DNA of 64,000 nucleotides from Ochotona curzoniae (lineage: Eukaryota; Chordata; Mammalia; Lagomorpha; Ochotonidae), in the NCBI RefSeq assembly GCF_017591425.1, contig NW_024465746.1, forward strand, positions 496,001 through 560,000. The letters run 5' to 3'. Of the stretch, positions 44,441 to 56,973 are shown piece by piece. Under the pieces are notes generated by a model. The model was not told where the DNA came from. It ran no database searches and saw nothing but the letters and a program-made list of their open reading frames with translations. A program made the translations under genes and the position numbers. Every line of letters begins with the position of its first letter. Within the stretch, counting starts at the first letter, position 1.

Positions 44441-47009
44441 TCTCAGATTCTTGAATTTTCTTTTTGTGCTGTACTGCCTGGCATGGTTCTGCATTATCTG
44501 GGATATTAAGCGTGGACATACCTGCATATTACAAAGAATTTGGGGAGGATTGAATTAAAACATGTTTGTTTGGGTGCAAAAAAAAAATTGTGTAGAGTTT
44601 TTTAAAAAAGAATAAATTTTTATGACATTTTAGAAGAACTCTCACGTGGATGTGCCAATTTTCGATAATTTTATTAAGAAAGGACGAGTTTGGTCTAGCT
44701 GTATAGTTAGTTTGCCAGAACTTGCATAGATCTGTGCAGTATCACCAGATGTCTAGAAGGGCGTGGCTTGCTACCCGTAGGGTGCAGGACTCGACTCCTG
44801 TTCACAACCCGTTGGCCCGAACTTAACTGTACTAGTCAACTTCCCAAATGCATGGAGATCTGGGAAATGCCATCCCTTTTTTTTTTTTTTTTGTGGTAGA
44901 TAATGTACTTTTTCTTAGAACCAACCGTACTACCCTGCCGGTAGCGAGACTCAAATTCCCATGGTTACTTACGTAAAGCACCAAGTGTCACCAAAACAAC
45001 TGCAAGACTTCTCCCAATGGTTGTTAAGGATGTAGAATAGCCGTGAGAGGAGCATGCAGCTGGAGCAGGTGAGCTGGCTGACAGAGGCCAATGAAGTAGT
45101 GTCTGGAGTCAGCTCTGTGTCTCCAGGAGTCACACACAGAGGGCTGTCACTGGTTGGCTGATCTGATTGGCTGACACAGCGGCTAGCAGGTGACCTACCC
45201 TGAGCAGACGCTGGGCGGCTGGAGTGCATTTATCAGAGAAGTTGGCACTCCTTGTCTCTGGGGGTGAGAGGACACAGCTTACAGCACAGCTGTCAATGTG
45301 TGAGAGGAGCCCCAACCCATAAAGTGTGCTGTGGGTCAGAAGTCACCGTGAGGGCTGCTGGTGCTGCACTGGGGATCTTTGCATGCAGTGGGGAGTTTTG
45401 GATCCCAGGTCCGAGGGACCATGTTGCCAAGTTGTTGAAGGGCAGTAGGACTGCCATTTTAGATCTATAAAAGAGGGAGCTGTCCAGTGGCAGATGCAGG
45501 TTAATTCTGATTGCTGGCTGAGGGCTCACAATACTGTAGGGTGTTTGGGGACTTCCTGCAGGAACATAGCTCCTCTTTCCTAGGTCTAGTTCTCCATGCA
45601 GGGAACAATGCAAACATTCTTTCTCTTCCTCCTTCATTGACATGTGTGTGATCTGGTTTTTGTCATCCACTAGGTCATGCTGCATCTTCTACAGCTGGAT
45701 TGTTTAAATACAGCTCTAGAGTCTCATGTTGCTGAGTGCCTTTAACTGATGGGCCTGATAACCATGTTTCAGTTACCCGCAGTGTGCATATATCTGCTGT
45801 ATACCAGAGCCTCGGTGAAATTATTAATACTTCACCATCATGCACAGTTTCCGTGGCAGATAATCGAGAGTCCTGCTTGACCTACAACCTGTTGGTAGTT
45901 GAGGATGGTCTTGTTCTTGTGGCTTCGTCCATCAGAAGCTCTGAGCCATGCCTTGCTGTTCCCCGTGTCTTCCCAGGGAGAGTGAATCCTTCTGTACTCT
46001 GCTGGTGCTTTGTTGAGACTCAAGACGACTTGTATTTGGCAAAATGATTTCTCTCTCCTTTCCTGGTGTCTGCAGGGGCAGGAGATTCGTGGTATCCTTG
46101 CTGATCCTCCTGACACTAAATTTAACTTGCCTAACACAGAGTCTCCAGTTAATCATATGCTTTTGGAATTGCAGAATTTTCTAACTGCAAAATTGGGTCT
46201 CACCATTGTATGTCAGCTATCTAGCAAAGTGTGCATTGGAGAAATGTTTGCCAGTAAAGTATTTATTGCCTATGATTTTTCTCCTAAACCTCTTAAAAGT
46301 CTGAGAAAAAAATCAGGTCTAACTTTCCTCTAACATAGTTATTGCTTTTTTTTTTTGTCTTTGGATATAAAATTTGTGACAGTCTAATTTAACTATGACT
46401 TTCAAGATGTGAACTTTTCTCAGTATGACAATTTAACACCTTTTACTTACTTTGCAAAACCCATTTGACCATGGCAACAACTGCCTGGAGAATCATCCTT
46501 GAAATGCATATTATTTTTAAAGATGTTTTCAGCTTTCCTGGAACCACACACATCGATCTGTTTTCTCTTGTGGTTAGTTCCTCTAGGTGAGTAGTTTTGG
46601 TCTCAGGTGCAGGAAAAGAGAAGGGACAAAGACCCTTACCAAGATGGTACGTTTTGAGCCAAAGCATTGTGGAAATGGCTTCTTAGAGATGAGCAGAAGT
46701 AAGTCTCCCTTGCGTCTACCACTTTCCCCCTCTTTCTGCTCAGACTGCACTGGGCCCCTGGACGCATTTGAACTTGGTATTGCTTCAGGGACATGGACGC
46801 CTTGGGGGGAATCCAGGCAGAACCCCAGTCTAATGGGCAATCTGAACAAGTTTGCACCCTATTAAAAATGGGCATGTGGCTTTCACTAGTTTCAGACACT
46901 CTCTACCACCCAGAAAAATCCTCTATAGATGAGGTGTTTCAAAATTAAGAAACTTTTCATGCTTTAAGCATTTTCAAGATATAATGTGCTATAATTATAG
47001 ATTTCTGCT
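44441..47009. other. intron 1 sequence of uncertain origin
   Basis: It has a TATAAAA at about 45465 and two moderate open frames (45736-46047 and 46010-46333) of unclear origin. An old LTR element is possible but not supported well enough to call. Confidence 0.3.
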
Positions 47010-47400
47010 TTTTTTCAGTCAATGTATTTTTTTACCCTTTATCTTTTATGTTTTAGGAGTTTCATAGGCTCAGGGATTTTTCCCTCTTCCCTCCTTACTG
47101 CCCCTCCAACCCCCCACCGATATATTATTACAATAACACAGTCCTTCAAAAACAGTCCCGAGTCCATCATTCAGCCATTTGAGTGTATCCTGACATTGCA
47201 GGCGAAGACAGAAGTGGCAGAAATTCCAGCATCCAGATGTCAAGATACATCTGGCAGTTTCTTCTGGAGTCTTTCACTCGGGAACAGAGCTGCATCCAGC
47301 ACTGTATCTTCACTTCCCAGGATGCTAACCTCTGCTGTGCAGTTCCTCTAGATGAATACATCTCCCTGCTCTCTGCTCCTAAGCCAGCACACCACGACAT
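47010..47400 (-). mobile_element. lagomorph L1 3'UTR fragment
   Basis: It has the same blocks as the other L1 tails: 'tttcataggctcaggga', a C-rich tract, 'acacagtccttcaaaaac', 'ccagatgtcaagatac'. Minus orientation, 5' truncated. The lower end is T-rich, as expected for an A-tail on the minus strand. Confidence 0.7.
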
Positions 47401-49360
47401 TTCCCTCCAAGTTGTAATGGGCCATTGGTTATCCTCCACTCACGTTCCACTTGGATTTGCCCTCCGAGCAAGGAGTTGCTTGTCATGTTGCTGTCTGAAG
47501 GAGGAGCTTTCTCACCGAGGCCTTGCAGTCCTCCTGTCGTGTTCACTGTCCCTCACGTGTTTCTACAGGGTGACACAGACCCTACGCGGTCCCTAGCGGT
47601 AACTAGACCAACAAATGGGGCTCATATTGGGTTTGGAATGGGCTGTGCTTCTTTGGGGAAATTAAGATTTTTATTTTACCACCTAGAGTTTGTGATCCAG
47701 CATGAAAAATCAAACCACCTTGTAATGGTTACTCGGAGCTAAGTGGTCTTGCAGGCGTGTAAAACTGGATAAACAGCGTTTGATCGATCGGGAACTGATA
47801 TTTTGAGCGAAATCCTGATTGAATCAGTGTGATGTTGCGGTGCTATCGTAGACCTTAGGCGATCTTAGCTAGACAATTCTACAATGCGTTAAAGGGAAGA
47901 AGGGGCTGCAGCAAGGCTGTAGGTACAAGCACGGGAGTGCCATGCTGGCGCGTGGTGCTGCCCCTGGGGCTCCACCTCTCACTGGGAGTGTCAGCTTCTG
48001 AACCCCAATGCTTCCCCCTTCATTCTGCCCTCTCAACAGCCTCCTCCTTTTTCCTGATCCAATTCAAACTAAAAACAAATATAGCAGTTAAAAAAGATCA
48101 TGCAAAGGGGAATTGCAAGAAAAATCATTTTGCTGCAAAAAACCAGAAATCCACATTTTCTTTTTTTTCCCCACAAACCAGTGTAAAGTTTATTTTTTTA
48201 ATATTGTGTAATAAGATAAAATTATTCTAAGTGAATACATTTTTTATTTAAAGAGTTCCCCATGTTGCAATTCCCTCTGTTGCACATTTTTCAACCTTTT
48301 GAAAACTGATGTTTAATCCATGATTGTCTTATCAACCCTCTAAGAGTAACATTAAATAAAGTTTACTTTTCAGAAATGGTCAACAATCACTTGGTTACTA
48401 GCAAACTGGGGCAGTGAACATTTCAAACTGTCAAATTTCATTGTTAATGAAACAGCTATTAGGAAAAAATGCATGCAAAAAATGTTCGCAGCAGGCTGCT
48501 TGCTAGCAAGGTAGCAGAGAAAAAGTGCATTGGATGATTTTTTTATGGTCAAGTCCACAGCAAAAAGGAAACGACAGTCCAAAAGCCTTGGTAATGACCA
48601 CACACTTCTTCATCGTATGCATTTCCCCTGATTTTTTTTTGCATACATTTCAGAGCGTTTCTGCACCGAAATGAGCTTTTCAGTTGTCTAATTCAAAGAC
48701 TCCTGGTATTAGCGTCTGCCTCCACAGACCAGTCCTACGTCACACGGTTTTTGTTGGTTAAAAGGCCCCATACCAGTGTGAATGGGAAGAAGCGAAACCT
48801 TAGCTAGCAGCAAGCTTGCCACTCACTGCCGGACCAGCTGCTCTGGTCCACAGCCCGTGGTCACCTCTTTGCACTTAGGACAGAGAAGTGTAAATCAGAT
48901 TACAAGCTGAGAGCAGCAGGGATGGCCACAAAATGGGGCTTGCTTCTGTGAGGCAGTGTTTTTCAGAAAGGATGACAAATCTTGGTAGCCAGACTTTTCA
49001 GAGCATCCCAAGTTTTGCTGCACAGTGTCATGACGCTTGCTGTTGTGCCCACTTGGGTCACCGTGCCTGTCTGTTCTCTGGCTGCTCTGCCTGGCAACTC
49101 CTGGCCATCTGCTCCCCCTCCACCCCCCAGCCATAATGATTCTGGGCTATTTTCAAACTGTAAAGCCACAGGGAAGCTATTTTTAAAGGACACACAGGCA
49201 GCAGGGTTTCTAATGTGGGTATCAAACATTTTTGAGTAATTATTTTCAGATAATTCATCTTCCCAAAGTTAGAGTTTGGAAGAGAGCAGAGCTCAGCTGT
49301 TACCTTTTGTTTTGTTTTGTTTTGTTTTGTCTTAGAATTGTACAAGGATGTTGAAAAGAA
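47401..49360. other. intron 1 unique sequence
   Basis: No repeat or gene recognised. The AT-rich stretch at 48230-48490 has no repeat hallmarks and could be conserved non-coding sequence. Confidence 0.4.
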
Positions 49361-49892
49361 TTTTTAAGCTTATTATTATTATTTTATGATACAGTTCCAT
49401 AGATCATGGGATTTCATTTATCCCCTCCCCAATTCCTCCCCCCACCTCCACCTACTGGGTTCCCTATATTCTTACTATAGTTTAGTTCTTCATATACAGT
49501 CATACGTCCATCATTGCAAGTATGGACAATGGCAGAGAGTCCAGCATCCTATTGTCAAGATATAGTTAACAGTTTCATTGGGAGTCCATTTTTAGTCTGG
49601 AAGTAGAGATGCATATTGCATTGTATCCTCACATCTGGATATGATAGTCTCCATTACACAGTTACTGTACATCACCTTTAATGAAAGGCCACAAAACAAA
49701 ATCAACAGCAGGAAGAAAAATTGAAATTTGCAGCATGATGAAGTTAAATAATACGCTACTGAATGACTAATGTGTCACTGAAGAAATGAGAACAAAATCA
49801 ATCTTCTTGAAGCAAATGATGCTTCTGTATGATCTATGAGTCATTGGAGAATTTAATAAGAAAATGTTTTGAAGAGGTGAAACTAACAAAAA

Positions 49893-50068
49893 AAATCCAT
49901 GAGATACAGTTGCTGCTGATCTTTGTTGGTGAGATGTGTCTCCTGTAGGCAACAAATAGATGGATTTTGTTTTTTAAATCAGTCTACTAATCCATGACAT
50001 TTGACTGATGGGTTTAAGCCATTTATATTCAGGGTTAATATGAATGGGTGGTAATTTGGTCTTGTCAT
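49893..50068 (-). pseudogene. L1 ORF2 stub (start of endonuclease domain)
   Basis: The minus-strand ATG at 50068-50066 opens a frame with the ILTLNINGL and CCLQETHLT motifs that mark the N-terminus of the L1 endonuclease. There is an in-frame TGA after about 30 codons. The similarity stops at about 49.89 kb, where the 3'UTR begins. The catalytic aspartate and histidine region, the reverse transcriptase and the cysteine-rich end are all absent. Confidence 0.8.
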
Positions 50069-50083
50069 TTTAGCAATGGGTTG

Positions 50084-51080
50084 TTAATTGATTTCGTCTT
50101 CTGTTATAAATTTTCTGGGATGTTTTTCACATTTGCCTTTGGTTTTGGTGGGTCTATTCCTCTTCTTTGTCAAGAGAACATCTTTAAGTATCCTTTGTAG
50201 AGCAGGTTTGAAAGAGGCATGTTCTTTCAACTTTTCTTTACTGTGGAAAAACTTTATTTCATTTTTAAAGACAGAGGAAAACTTGGCCGGGTATACTATC
50301 TTGAGCCAACAAGTCTCTGCTCTTAGAATCTGGAATATGTCACTCCATTCTCTTCTGGCCTGTAGAGTTTCCTGTGAGAGATCTCCTGTGAGTTTAACTG
50401 GCATTTGTTTATATGTCCATTGATGTTTTTCACGTGCACATTTCAGGATCTTTTCCTTATGTTCAATTGAAGAGAGCTTGATGATCATGTTTGTGGTGAA
50501 GATTGCTTTTGGTCAGGCCTGTTGGGAGTTCTGTGCCCCTTCTGGATGTTGTTTCCCAACTCTTTTTCTAGATTAGGAAAATTTTCCTTATTATTTCATT
50601 GAATACATTTGTAAACCCAGCTTCTCTTTCTGAAACTTCCGGGACTCCCATAACTCTTAGGTTTGGCCTTTTAATAGTGTGTTTCAATTCTTGAATACTT
50701 TTTTTAGCTTGACCCAGCTTTGCTTCCAGCTTTTTGTTTGTTTCCCCCTGGTGACAGGAAATATCTTCTAATTTTGAGATTCTTTATTTTGCCTCCTTCA
50801 TTCTATTTTGGAGACTCTCCACTGTACTTTTAATTTGCTCTACTGTATTCTTAATTTCTGATATATAATTTTTTGTTTGATTCATTGCCTGTGTGACATA
50901 TTCGTTTACGTGCTTCTCGTTGATCAGAAGCTTTATAACAAGTGTTTTGAATTCTGTATCCTCCATTTTCTTGATGTCTTCCTCAGTGAACTCTGAGGTT
51001 GGCAAAGGGTTTTGCTCCTTTGCAGGAGAGTCTTCAGTAATATTCATTGTGCATTTGTCTCGTCTTTTGCTCTTAGTCAT
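50084..51080 (-). pseudogene. L1 ORF1 pseudogene (RNA-binding chaperone of L1)
   Basis: ORF1p is the trimeric RNA-binding protein that coats L1 RNA. The upstream part (51080-50784) encodes a charged N-terminus and the start of the coiled coil, then hits an in-frame stop at about 50784. The same frame reads on with further ORF1-like sequence (KRPNLRVMGVPE at about 50.67-50.64 kb), then picks up a stop and a frameshift. From 50488 to 50084 an open frame of 134 codons covers the C-terminal RNA-binding domain, including ETLQARREW and the YPAKFS-like motif. No intact protein can be made. Confidence 0.85.
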
Positions 51081-52131
51081 TATACTTCTGGTTGTCCGAA
51101 GTTACTTATTGCAATTGGTACATGGCTCTTTGTTTGTAGTCAGTTGTACCACTCCTTCCAGCAAGTTCCAGGTCTGGGTTCTTATGCTAGATTTCCACCA
51201 TGGTCTCTATAGCCCCAGCTCCTGGCTTACCACTGTCCACCTCCTGTGATACCGTGCTGAGGTAGCACTGTTGTCTGTACAATTTTTCTCCCACTTTTGG
51301 TTGGAGCAGGTCCCAGGATTAGGGAGACACCAGGAGTCCTATTTAGCTGGATTGTTGGTGGTGCTGGTATTCCTGGAACCTGTTAGCTGATAGATCTGAG
51401 AGCCACACAGACCTATTTTGACTCATACGATGCCATAGTCAGCAGTATTTTCCTGTTGGTCCAGTGCAATGCACTAAGCTGAGTGAGTTTATTCCCAGCA
51501 CAGTGTACGTGCAGCTCACTGTTGTCCTTGCATTCTTAAGGTTTTTCCACACTGCACAAAATGGTGCCTGATGTGTCAGTATTAGAGTTATTGAACTGCT
51601 AGCCCTTAGGTCTTGGGGCTATTCAGACCTGTCTTGGGTGGAACCTGTAGGATGCCACATTGTTGCAGTTCACTGGACTAGAAATGAGTTCAATTCTAGC
51701 TCAGTTCACGCTCAGTCCTTTCCCTTACCTTTGCCTCCTTATGCAAAATGGCGCCCAATTCAGCTCTAGGGGGCTTTCTGGGCTGTGAAATACACCCTGT
51801 TCCTGTACCGCCTGTCTGGGATCTACTGCTCTGTCTCTGCTCCTGGTCAAATCAAGCAGACTAGTAGGACGAGCAATTCTTTGTCTGGGTTCACCTCCTG
51901 AGCTCCTGGTGAACGTCATTGCCACCTAGTTGCTGGTATCATTTTGGCTGCCATTGCAATTCAGATTGCTGTAAGGTGAATGCTGCTGGATTATCAGTCA
52001 CTGCAACGCCACACCACTGTGTTTGCTCCTTTTCTGTGTGTTAGTCTCCAGGTTCCTCTCTGTTTCACACTCGGTAATGTTTCTCTGTCTATTTCAATGT
52101 GCCCTTACTCTATTCTGCCATCTTGATTCTT

Positions 52132-53184
52132 TAGATGTTATCTTGCTGGTTCGATGCTGATTAGCTACTAATTCCAAGACACCCAATATCAGATATACAT
52201 GTTAATTTTCACCCTGGAATGTGCATGTAAAGTGTTGTGCTTGTCGTCTAAGGAAGGAAGCATAAGCTGGTTGAAGGAACCCTCCTGGAGTGTTTCTGCA
52301 ATGGGAACCCCGCTATAACAATGGCTTCTACATGTGGATATGCACATAGTACATTTTCTTAGTCACAGACCGTATCCATAGCTCATGGGTGACTTGTTCC
52401 TTACACTCATTTGAAAGTTTTATCTATGATTAGAGTATTTTTTCTTGTCTCCCATAAACTATAGACATTTTGCAGAATGTCTGTAACCAAAATCATAACC
52501 AGCAAGCGAAGAATTTAGATGGGACTTGGCCCATCCTTTCCTCTCTTAAAATGGCAATTCTTGCCCAAGGAAGCTTGTGTCTGAATGCCTATGGATTCCT
52601 ATCTCTTCATCCCATTTGATGTCACTGTTTTCTAGTTTTTTTCTTGGCTATTACCCAATGGGACTTTGACATACTTCAGAAAAATTAATTTGAAGTTTGT
52701 CAAATAATAGCATCCATGCTTTCTCATCTGTTTATTCCTGATTCATCTCATTTCTTAAGAGAAATATAAGAAGAGATTGGGGCTTGCCTGAAAATGTTTT
52801 CTCTCCTTCAAAATGAGAGAGCAGAAAAGGATGAAGGTAAAGAAGGTAAAGGAAGTTTCAAAGGTTATTTGTAATTCCTGTGGCTTATGCTGTTGCCCCT
52901 AGGGACATGAGTTTTATATTTTCTGGGGTTTTTTTTTTTGTTTGATTTTGCCAAGTCATTTGTTGTTTTTTCTCCCCTAAGGAGCTCTTTACATTTTATG
53001 GTGTAGTTCCTGTCATGAAATATTTTTAGTTTGGATGTACTTTTAATATCTTGATCTTCTACTTTGAGAATGGGGTATTAAGGAGTTGGTGATTATGAAT
53101 TTTTGAGAAACATGGGACTAAATCAGTCCCATATTTGGGATGACAAGGTTGCTTGGAGCTCAGTCTATCCCACAGATTACAGAT
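52132..53184. other. intron 1 unique sequence
   Basis: Nothing recognised between the deleted L1 and the possible hAT fragment. Confidence 0.4.
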
Positions 53185-53310
53185 TCCCAGGCATTTAGTG
53201 GGGGAGGTGGTGTTTCCCAAATCTATATGACCGTAGGACCTCTATTTGTTTTCCTTGGCACTGATGTTTTGGAATGCATTTTAGAAAATTCTGGACTTGG
53301 GAATTATAGA
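53185..53310 (+). mobile_element. possible hAT-Charlie MITE fragment
   Basis: 'ggtgtttcccaaatctatat', 'gaccgtaggacctctatt' and 'tggaatgcattttagaaaat' resemble the arms of a MER20/MER58-type hAT MITE. The match is short and eroded. Confidence 0.3.
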
Positions 53311-53619
53311 GCTAACTGTGGCCCAAGGAAGAATTTATTTGGGTAGAAAAAAGCCTTTTGGAAGACATGAGCATGGAATCGTCCTGCTAGATGATCTGTG
53401 TGGACACTAACACAGTTAGAGGGGTGGCTTCCATTTGCACTCTTGTTTGTTTGAAAACATCAAGGCAGTCCAAAGGAGACAAGCAGTCTTAGCGAGTAGC
53501 TGTCCCAACAGCTGTGCAGTCCCTGATGCCAGCCCGGCTCTCCACGTTTCCATGTTTTGCATCATGGACAAAACCCAAGCATCCAAGGTCCTGTGCTTCC
53601 TATACTACTTCCTAGGCTT

Positions 53620-54055
53620 TGTTCCTGGTCCACACAGTGACCTCTGTGCAATCCATTCTTCATACTGGTCCTTTTAGCATCAAGTCACTTGCCATTCTTC
53701 TGTTTTCAGCCATCCAGTGCTTTCTGGTTGCACTGGAACACACTGAACAGTAAATCCTGGATTTGGCTTTAGCAGTCCATGGTCCTGGACCCTCTATCCA
53801 TACTGGAGTTATTGTGATGGCTCCAACACAGCTATTTTGGCTTTAAGGCCTTTGCGCTTGCTGTTTGCTCTGATAAGAAGTCTTTCCCAAGTCTTAGTCT
53901 AAATATCATATCCTCAGGGATGTCATAACACTGCCCCCCCCATCCCTGTGCCTCTCCAAATGCCCCAACTCTGGCTCTCAGTGCCACCCAGTGTTTATAT
54001 AATCTGTGTCATGTATTTCCTGGTAATGGAGGTAACTATTATTATGTGTTTCCTA
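53620..54055 (+). mobile_element. L2 fragment
   Basis: 'gcctttgcgcttgctgtttg' followed by a Pro/Ser-type coding decay and 'tcctcagggatgtcataaca' is the hallmark order of the L2 3' region. It is an ancient mammalian LINE in + orientation, within PIEZO2 intron 1. Confidence 0.6.
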
Positions 54056-54379
54056 AGTCTTCTGATTCCCTGACCCTAAAGGAATTCAAAAAACAAAACA
54101 AAACAAAGTCTTATTCCCTGCTGGGGCCACAGCATCTCAGGCAGGACCTAGCCTACAGAAAGCAATGTCATTGAGGACACTGTTTTAAAAGTTCATACAG
54201 CATTAATAAATGTACCCACATTACAGAGTGAGTGGCTGAAGAACTGGTAAACAATAATGTATTTAAGATAGTGTTCCCACAGAATATGGCATATATTAAA
54301 CATTGAATATGTGTAAGTGCTTATTATGGTGTTAATCGTCCATTGATTAATACAGCAAGAATCATTGGTCAACCTGGAC

Positions 54380-54710
54380 CCCTTTTTTTAAAGATTTATT
54401 TATTTTTATTGCAAAGTCAGATATACATAGAGGAGGAGAGACAGAGAGGAAGATCTTCCATCCGATGATTCACTCAAGTGACTACAATGGCTGGTGCTGA
54501 GCTGATCCAAAGGCAGGAGCCAGGAGCCACCTCCAGGTCTTCCACGTGAGAGCAGGGTCCCAAGGCTTTGGGCCATCCCCAAAATGCCTTCTCAGACCAA
54601 AACATGGAGCTGGATGGGAAGCGGGGCTTCTGGGATTAGAAATGACATCCATATGGGATCCTGACATGTTCAAGGTGAGGACTTTAGCCACTAGGCCATG
54701 GCACCGGGCC
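54380..54710 (-). mobile_element. C-type SINE, full length
   Basis: Flanked by CAACCTGGAC (54370-54379 and 54711-54720). Head GGCACCGGGCC. Confidence 0.95.
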
Positions 54711-55030
54711 CAACCTGGACACTCCTAAACTAACTGTGTAAGGCACATGTTTCTGACCCTGGAGATCTTGGAGATTCTCTTAATATCTTAGGCAGTTCCA
54801 AATATGTAAAGCACAAAGAATTTAAAAAGGCAGTTGTGGTTCATAGATCGGCTTGGGCCCTTAAATATTTTGAATGGTGATGGGAGGCGACTAATAAACT
54901 AAATCAACAGGAAGAAGCACTCCTGCCATGTGAACAATGTCTGCTTGAACCTACTGGGCAGGAAGGGATGTGTACTAAGACAGACAAGTCACATGATGGT
55001 AATAGAAGCCCAGTCCAGTGCAAGGCCAAA

Positions 55031-56973
55031 AGGTGCATCCCTGAATCAAGAGGACATTCCAGAGGTGCATCCCTGAATCTAGAGGACATTCTAGAGATTC
55101 ATCACTGATTCTAGGGGACATTCTAGAGGTGTGTTCCAGAATTGAGGGAACATTCTAGAGGTGTACCCCAGAATCAATCTAGAGACATTCTGAAAGTGCA
55201 TTCTAGATCTAGGGAACATTTGAGGTACACCACAGAATCTAGAGAACATTCTAGAGGTGCATCCAAGAATGTTGAGAAATTTTAGAAGTGCATACCATAA
55301 TCCAGAAAAATTTCTAGAGGTGCATCCCACAATCGAGATCATTCTAGAGGTGTACCATAGAATCTGGAGAATTTCTAGAGGTTTATCCAAGAATCTAGTG
55401 AACATTTTGGAGGTGCATTCCAGAATCTAGAGGACATTCTAGAAGTGATTCCCAGAATCTAGACAACATTCTAGAGTTATATCCCAGAATCTAGATAAAT
55501 TCTACAAGTGCATTCTAGAATCTAGTTAACATTCTAGAGGTGCACCCCAAAATCTGGGGAACATTCTAGAGGTGCATCACAGAACTGAGAGAACATTCTA
55601 GAGGTGCATCCTTGAATATAGAGAACATTCTGGAGGAGCACCCCAGAATTGAAAGAATTTCTAGAGATGCATTGTAGAATCTAAAAGACATTCTAGAGGT
55701 GCACCCCAGAATCTAGAGATACTCTAGAGATGCATCCCAGATTGTAGAGGACATTGTAGAAGTGGATCCCAGAATCTAGACACATTCTAGAGGTGCACCC
55801 CAGAATCTAGAGAACATTTTGATGGTGCATTCTAGAATCTAGTGAACATTCTAGAGGTGGATTCCAGAGTCTAGAAAATATTTTAGAGGTGCATCCAAGC
55901 ATAGGAAACAATCTGGAGGTGCATACTAGAATGTAGAGGACATTCTAGAGATGCATTACTGAATCTAGAGAACATTCTAGAGATGCATTCCAGGATCTAG
56001 AGAACATTCTAGATGTGCATTACAGAATCTAGAGGACATTCTAAGGTACATTCCAGAATTTAGGGAATGCTCTAGAGGTGCAACCAAGAATCTGAGGAGG
56101 TTCTGGAAGTGCATTCCAGCAATGAGGGGACATTCTTGAGGTGCAGCCCAGAATCTAGAGAACCCTCTCAAGGTGCATCCAAGAATCTAGGGAACATTCT
56201 AGATGTGAATACTAGAGTCTAGAGATATTCTAGAGGTGCATCCCAGAAACTAGGGGACATTCTGGAGGTGCAATCCAGAATCCGCAGCACATTATAGAGG
56301 TGCATCCAAGATTGTAGAGGATGTTGCAGAAATGCTCCCTAGAATATAGAGACATTCTAGAGGTGCATCCCAGAATCTAGAGAATCTAGAAGTGCATTCC
56401 AGAGTCTAGAAAATATTCCAGAAGTGCACCCCAGAATCAAGAGAAAAGTCTAGAGGTGTATCCCAGAATCTAGAGAATGTCTAGAGGTGCACCCAAGAAT
56501 CTAGGGAACACTCTGGAGGTGTATTCCAGAGTGTAGAGGACATTCCAAAGGTGCATCCCAGAATCTAGAGAACATTTCTAGAGATGCATTCCAGGATCTA
56601 GAGAACATTCTAGATGTGCATTATAAAATCTAGAGGACATCCTAAGTACATCCCAGAATCTAGGGAACACTCTAGAGGTGCATCACAGAATCTAGAGGGC
56701 GTTCTAGATATGCATTACTGAAACTAGGGAACACTCTAGAGGTACATCCAAGAATATAGAGAACATTTTAGATGTGCATTACTGAGGTGCATCCAAGAAT
56801 CTCGAGGACATTCTTGAGGTGCATCCTCAAATCTATAGAACATTCTAGAGGTGCAACCCTGAATCTTGAGGGCCTTCTAGAGGTGCATTCTCAAATTTAG
56901 CAAACATTCTAGAAGTGCATTTCAGAATTAAGGAACATTTTAGTGGTACATTCCAGAACCTAGAAAATCTAGA
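55031..56973. repeat. 32-bp minisatellite array, about 60 copies, TCTAGA-rich
   Basis: The unit is about 32 bp. It combines ATTCTAGAGGTGCATCCCAG with AATCTAGAGAAC and usually carries two TCTAGA palindromes. The array spans 1.94 kb of PIEZO2 intron 1 with 5-25% divergence between units and occasional short units. Larger blocks recur about 570-600 bp apart. Confidence 0.95.

Larger units (their letters stand above)
49361..52131 (-). mobile_element. lagomorph L1 with 5'UTR, ORF1 and 3'UTR but most of ORF2 deleted
   Basis: Read on the minus strand, the element starts at about 52131 with the AATCAAGATGGC-type opening typical of L1 promoters. A 5'UTR of about 1.05 kb is followed by ORF1 (51080 to 50084) and the first 55-60 codons of ORF2 (from 50068). 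At about 49.89 kb it jumps to a lagomorph L1 3'UTR with a G-rich polypurine tract (49422-49449) and an A-rich tail near 49370. About 3.5 kb of ORF2, carrying the reverse transcriptase, is missing. The 5' end looks complete, unlike the usual 5'-truncated L1. I found no clear target-site duplication. Confidence 0.85.

Noticed and set aside
45736..46333. Two open frames that hint at an old retroviral envelope-type region
   Set aside because: Only a loose pattern of conserved-looking residues; no clear heptad, cysteine motif or flanking LTR pair could be established.
55031..56973. CRISPR-like reading of the regular 32-bp repeats
   Set aside because: There are no unique spacers between repeats; it is a head-to-tail tandem array in mammalian DNA.
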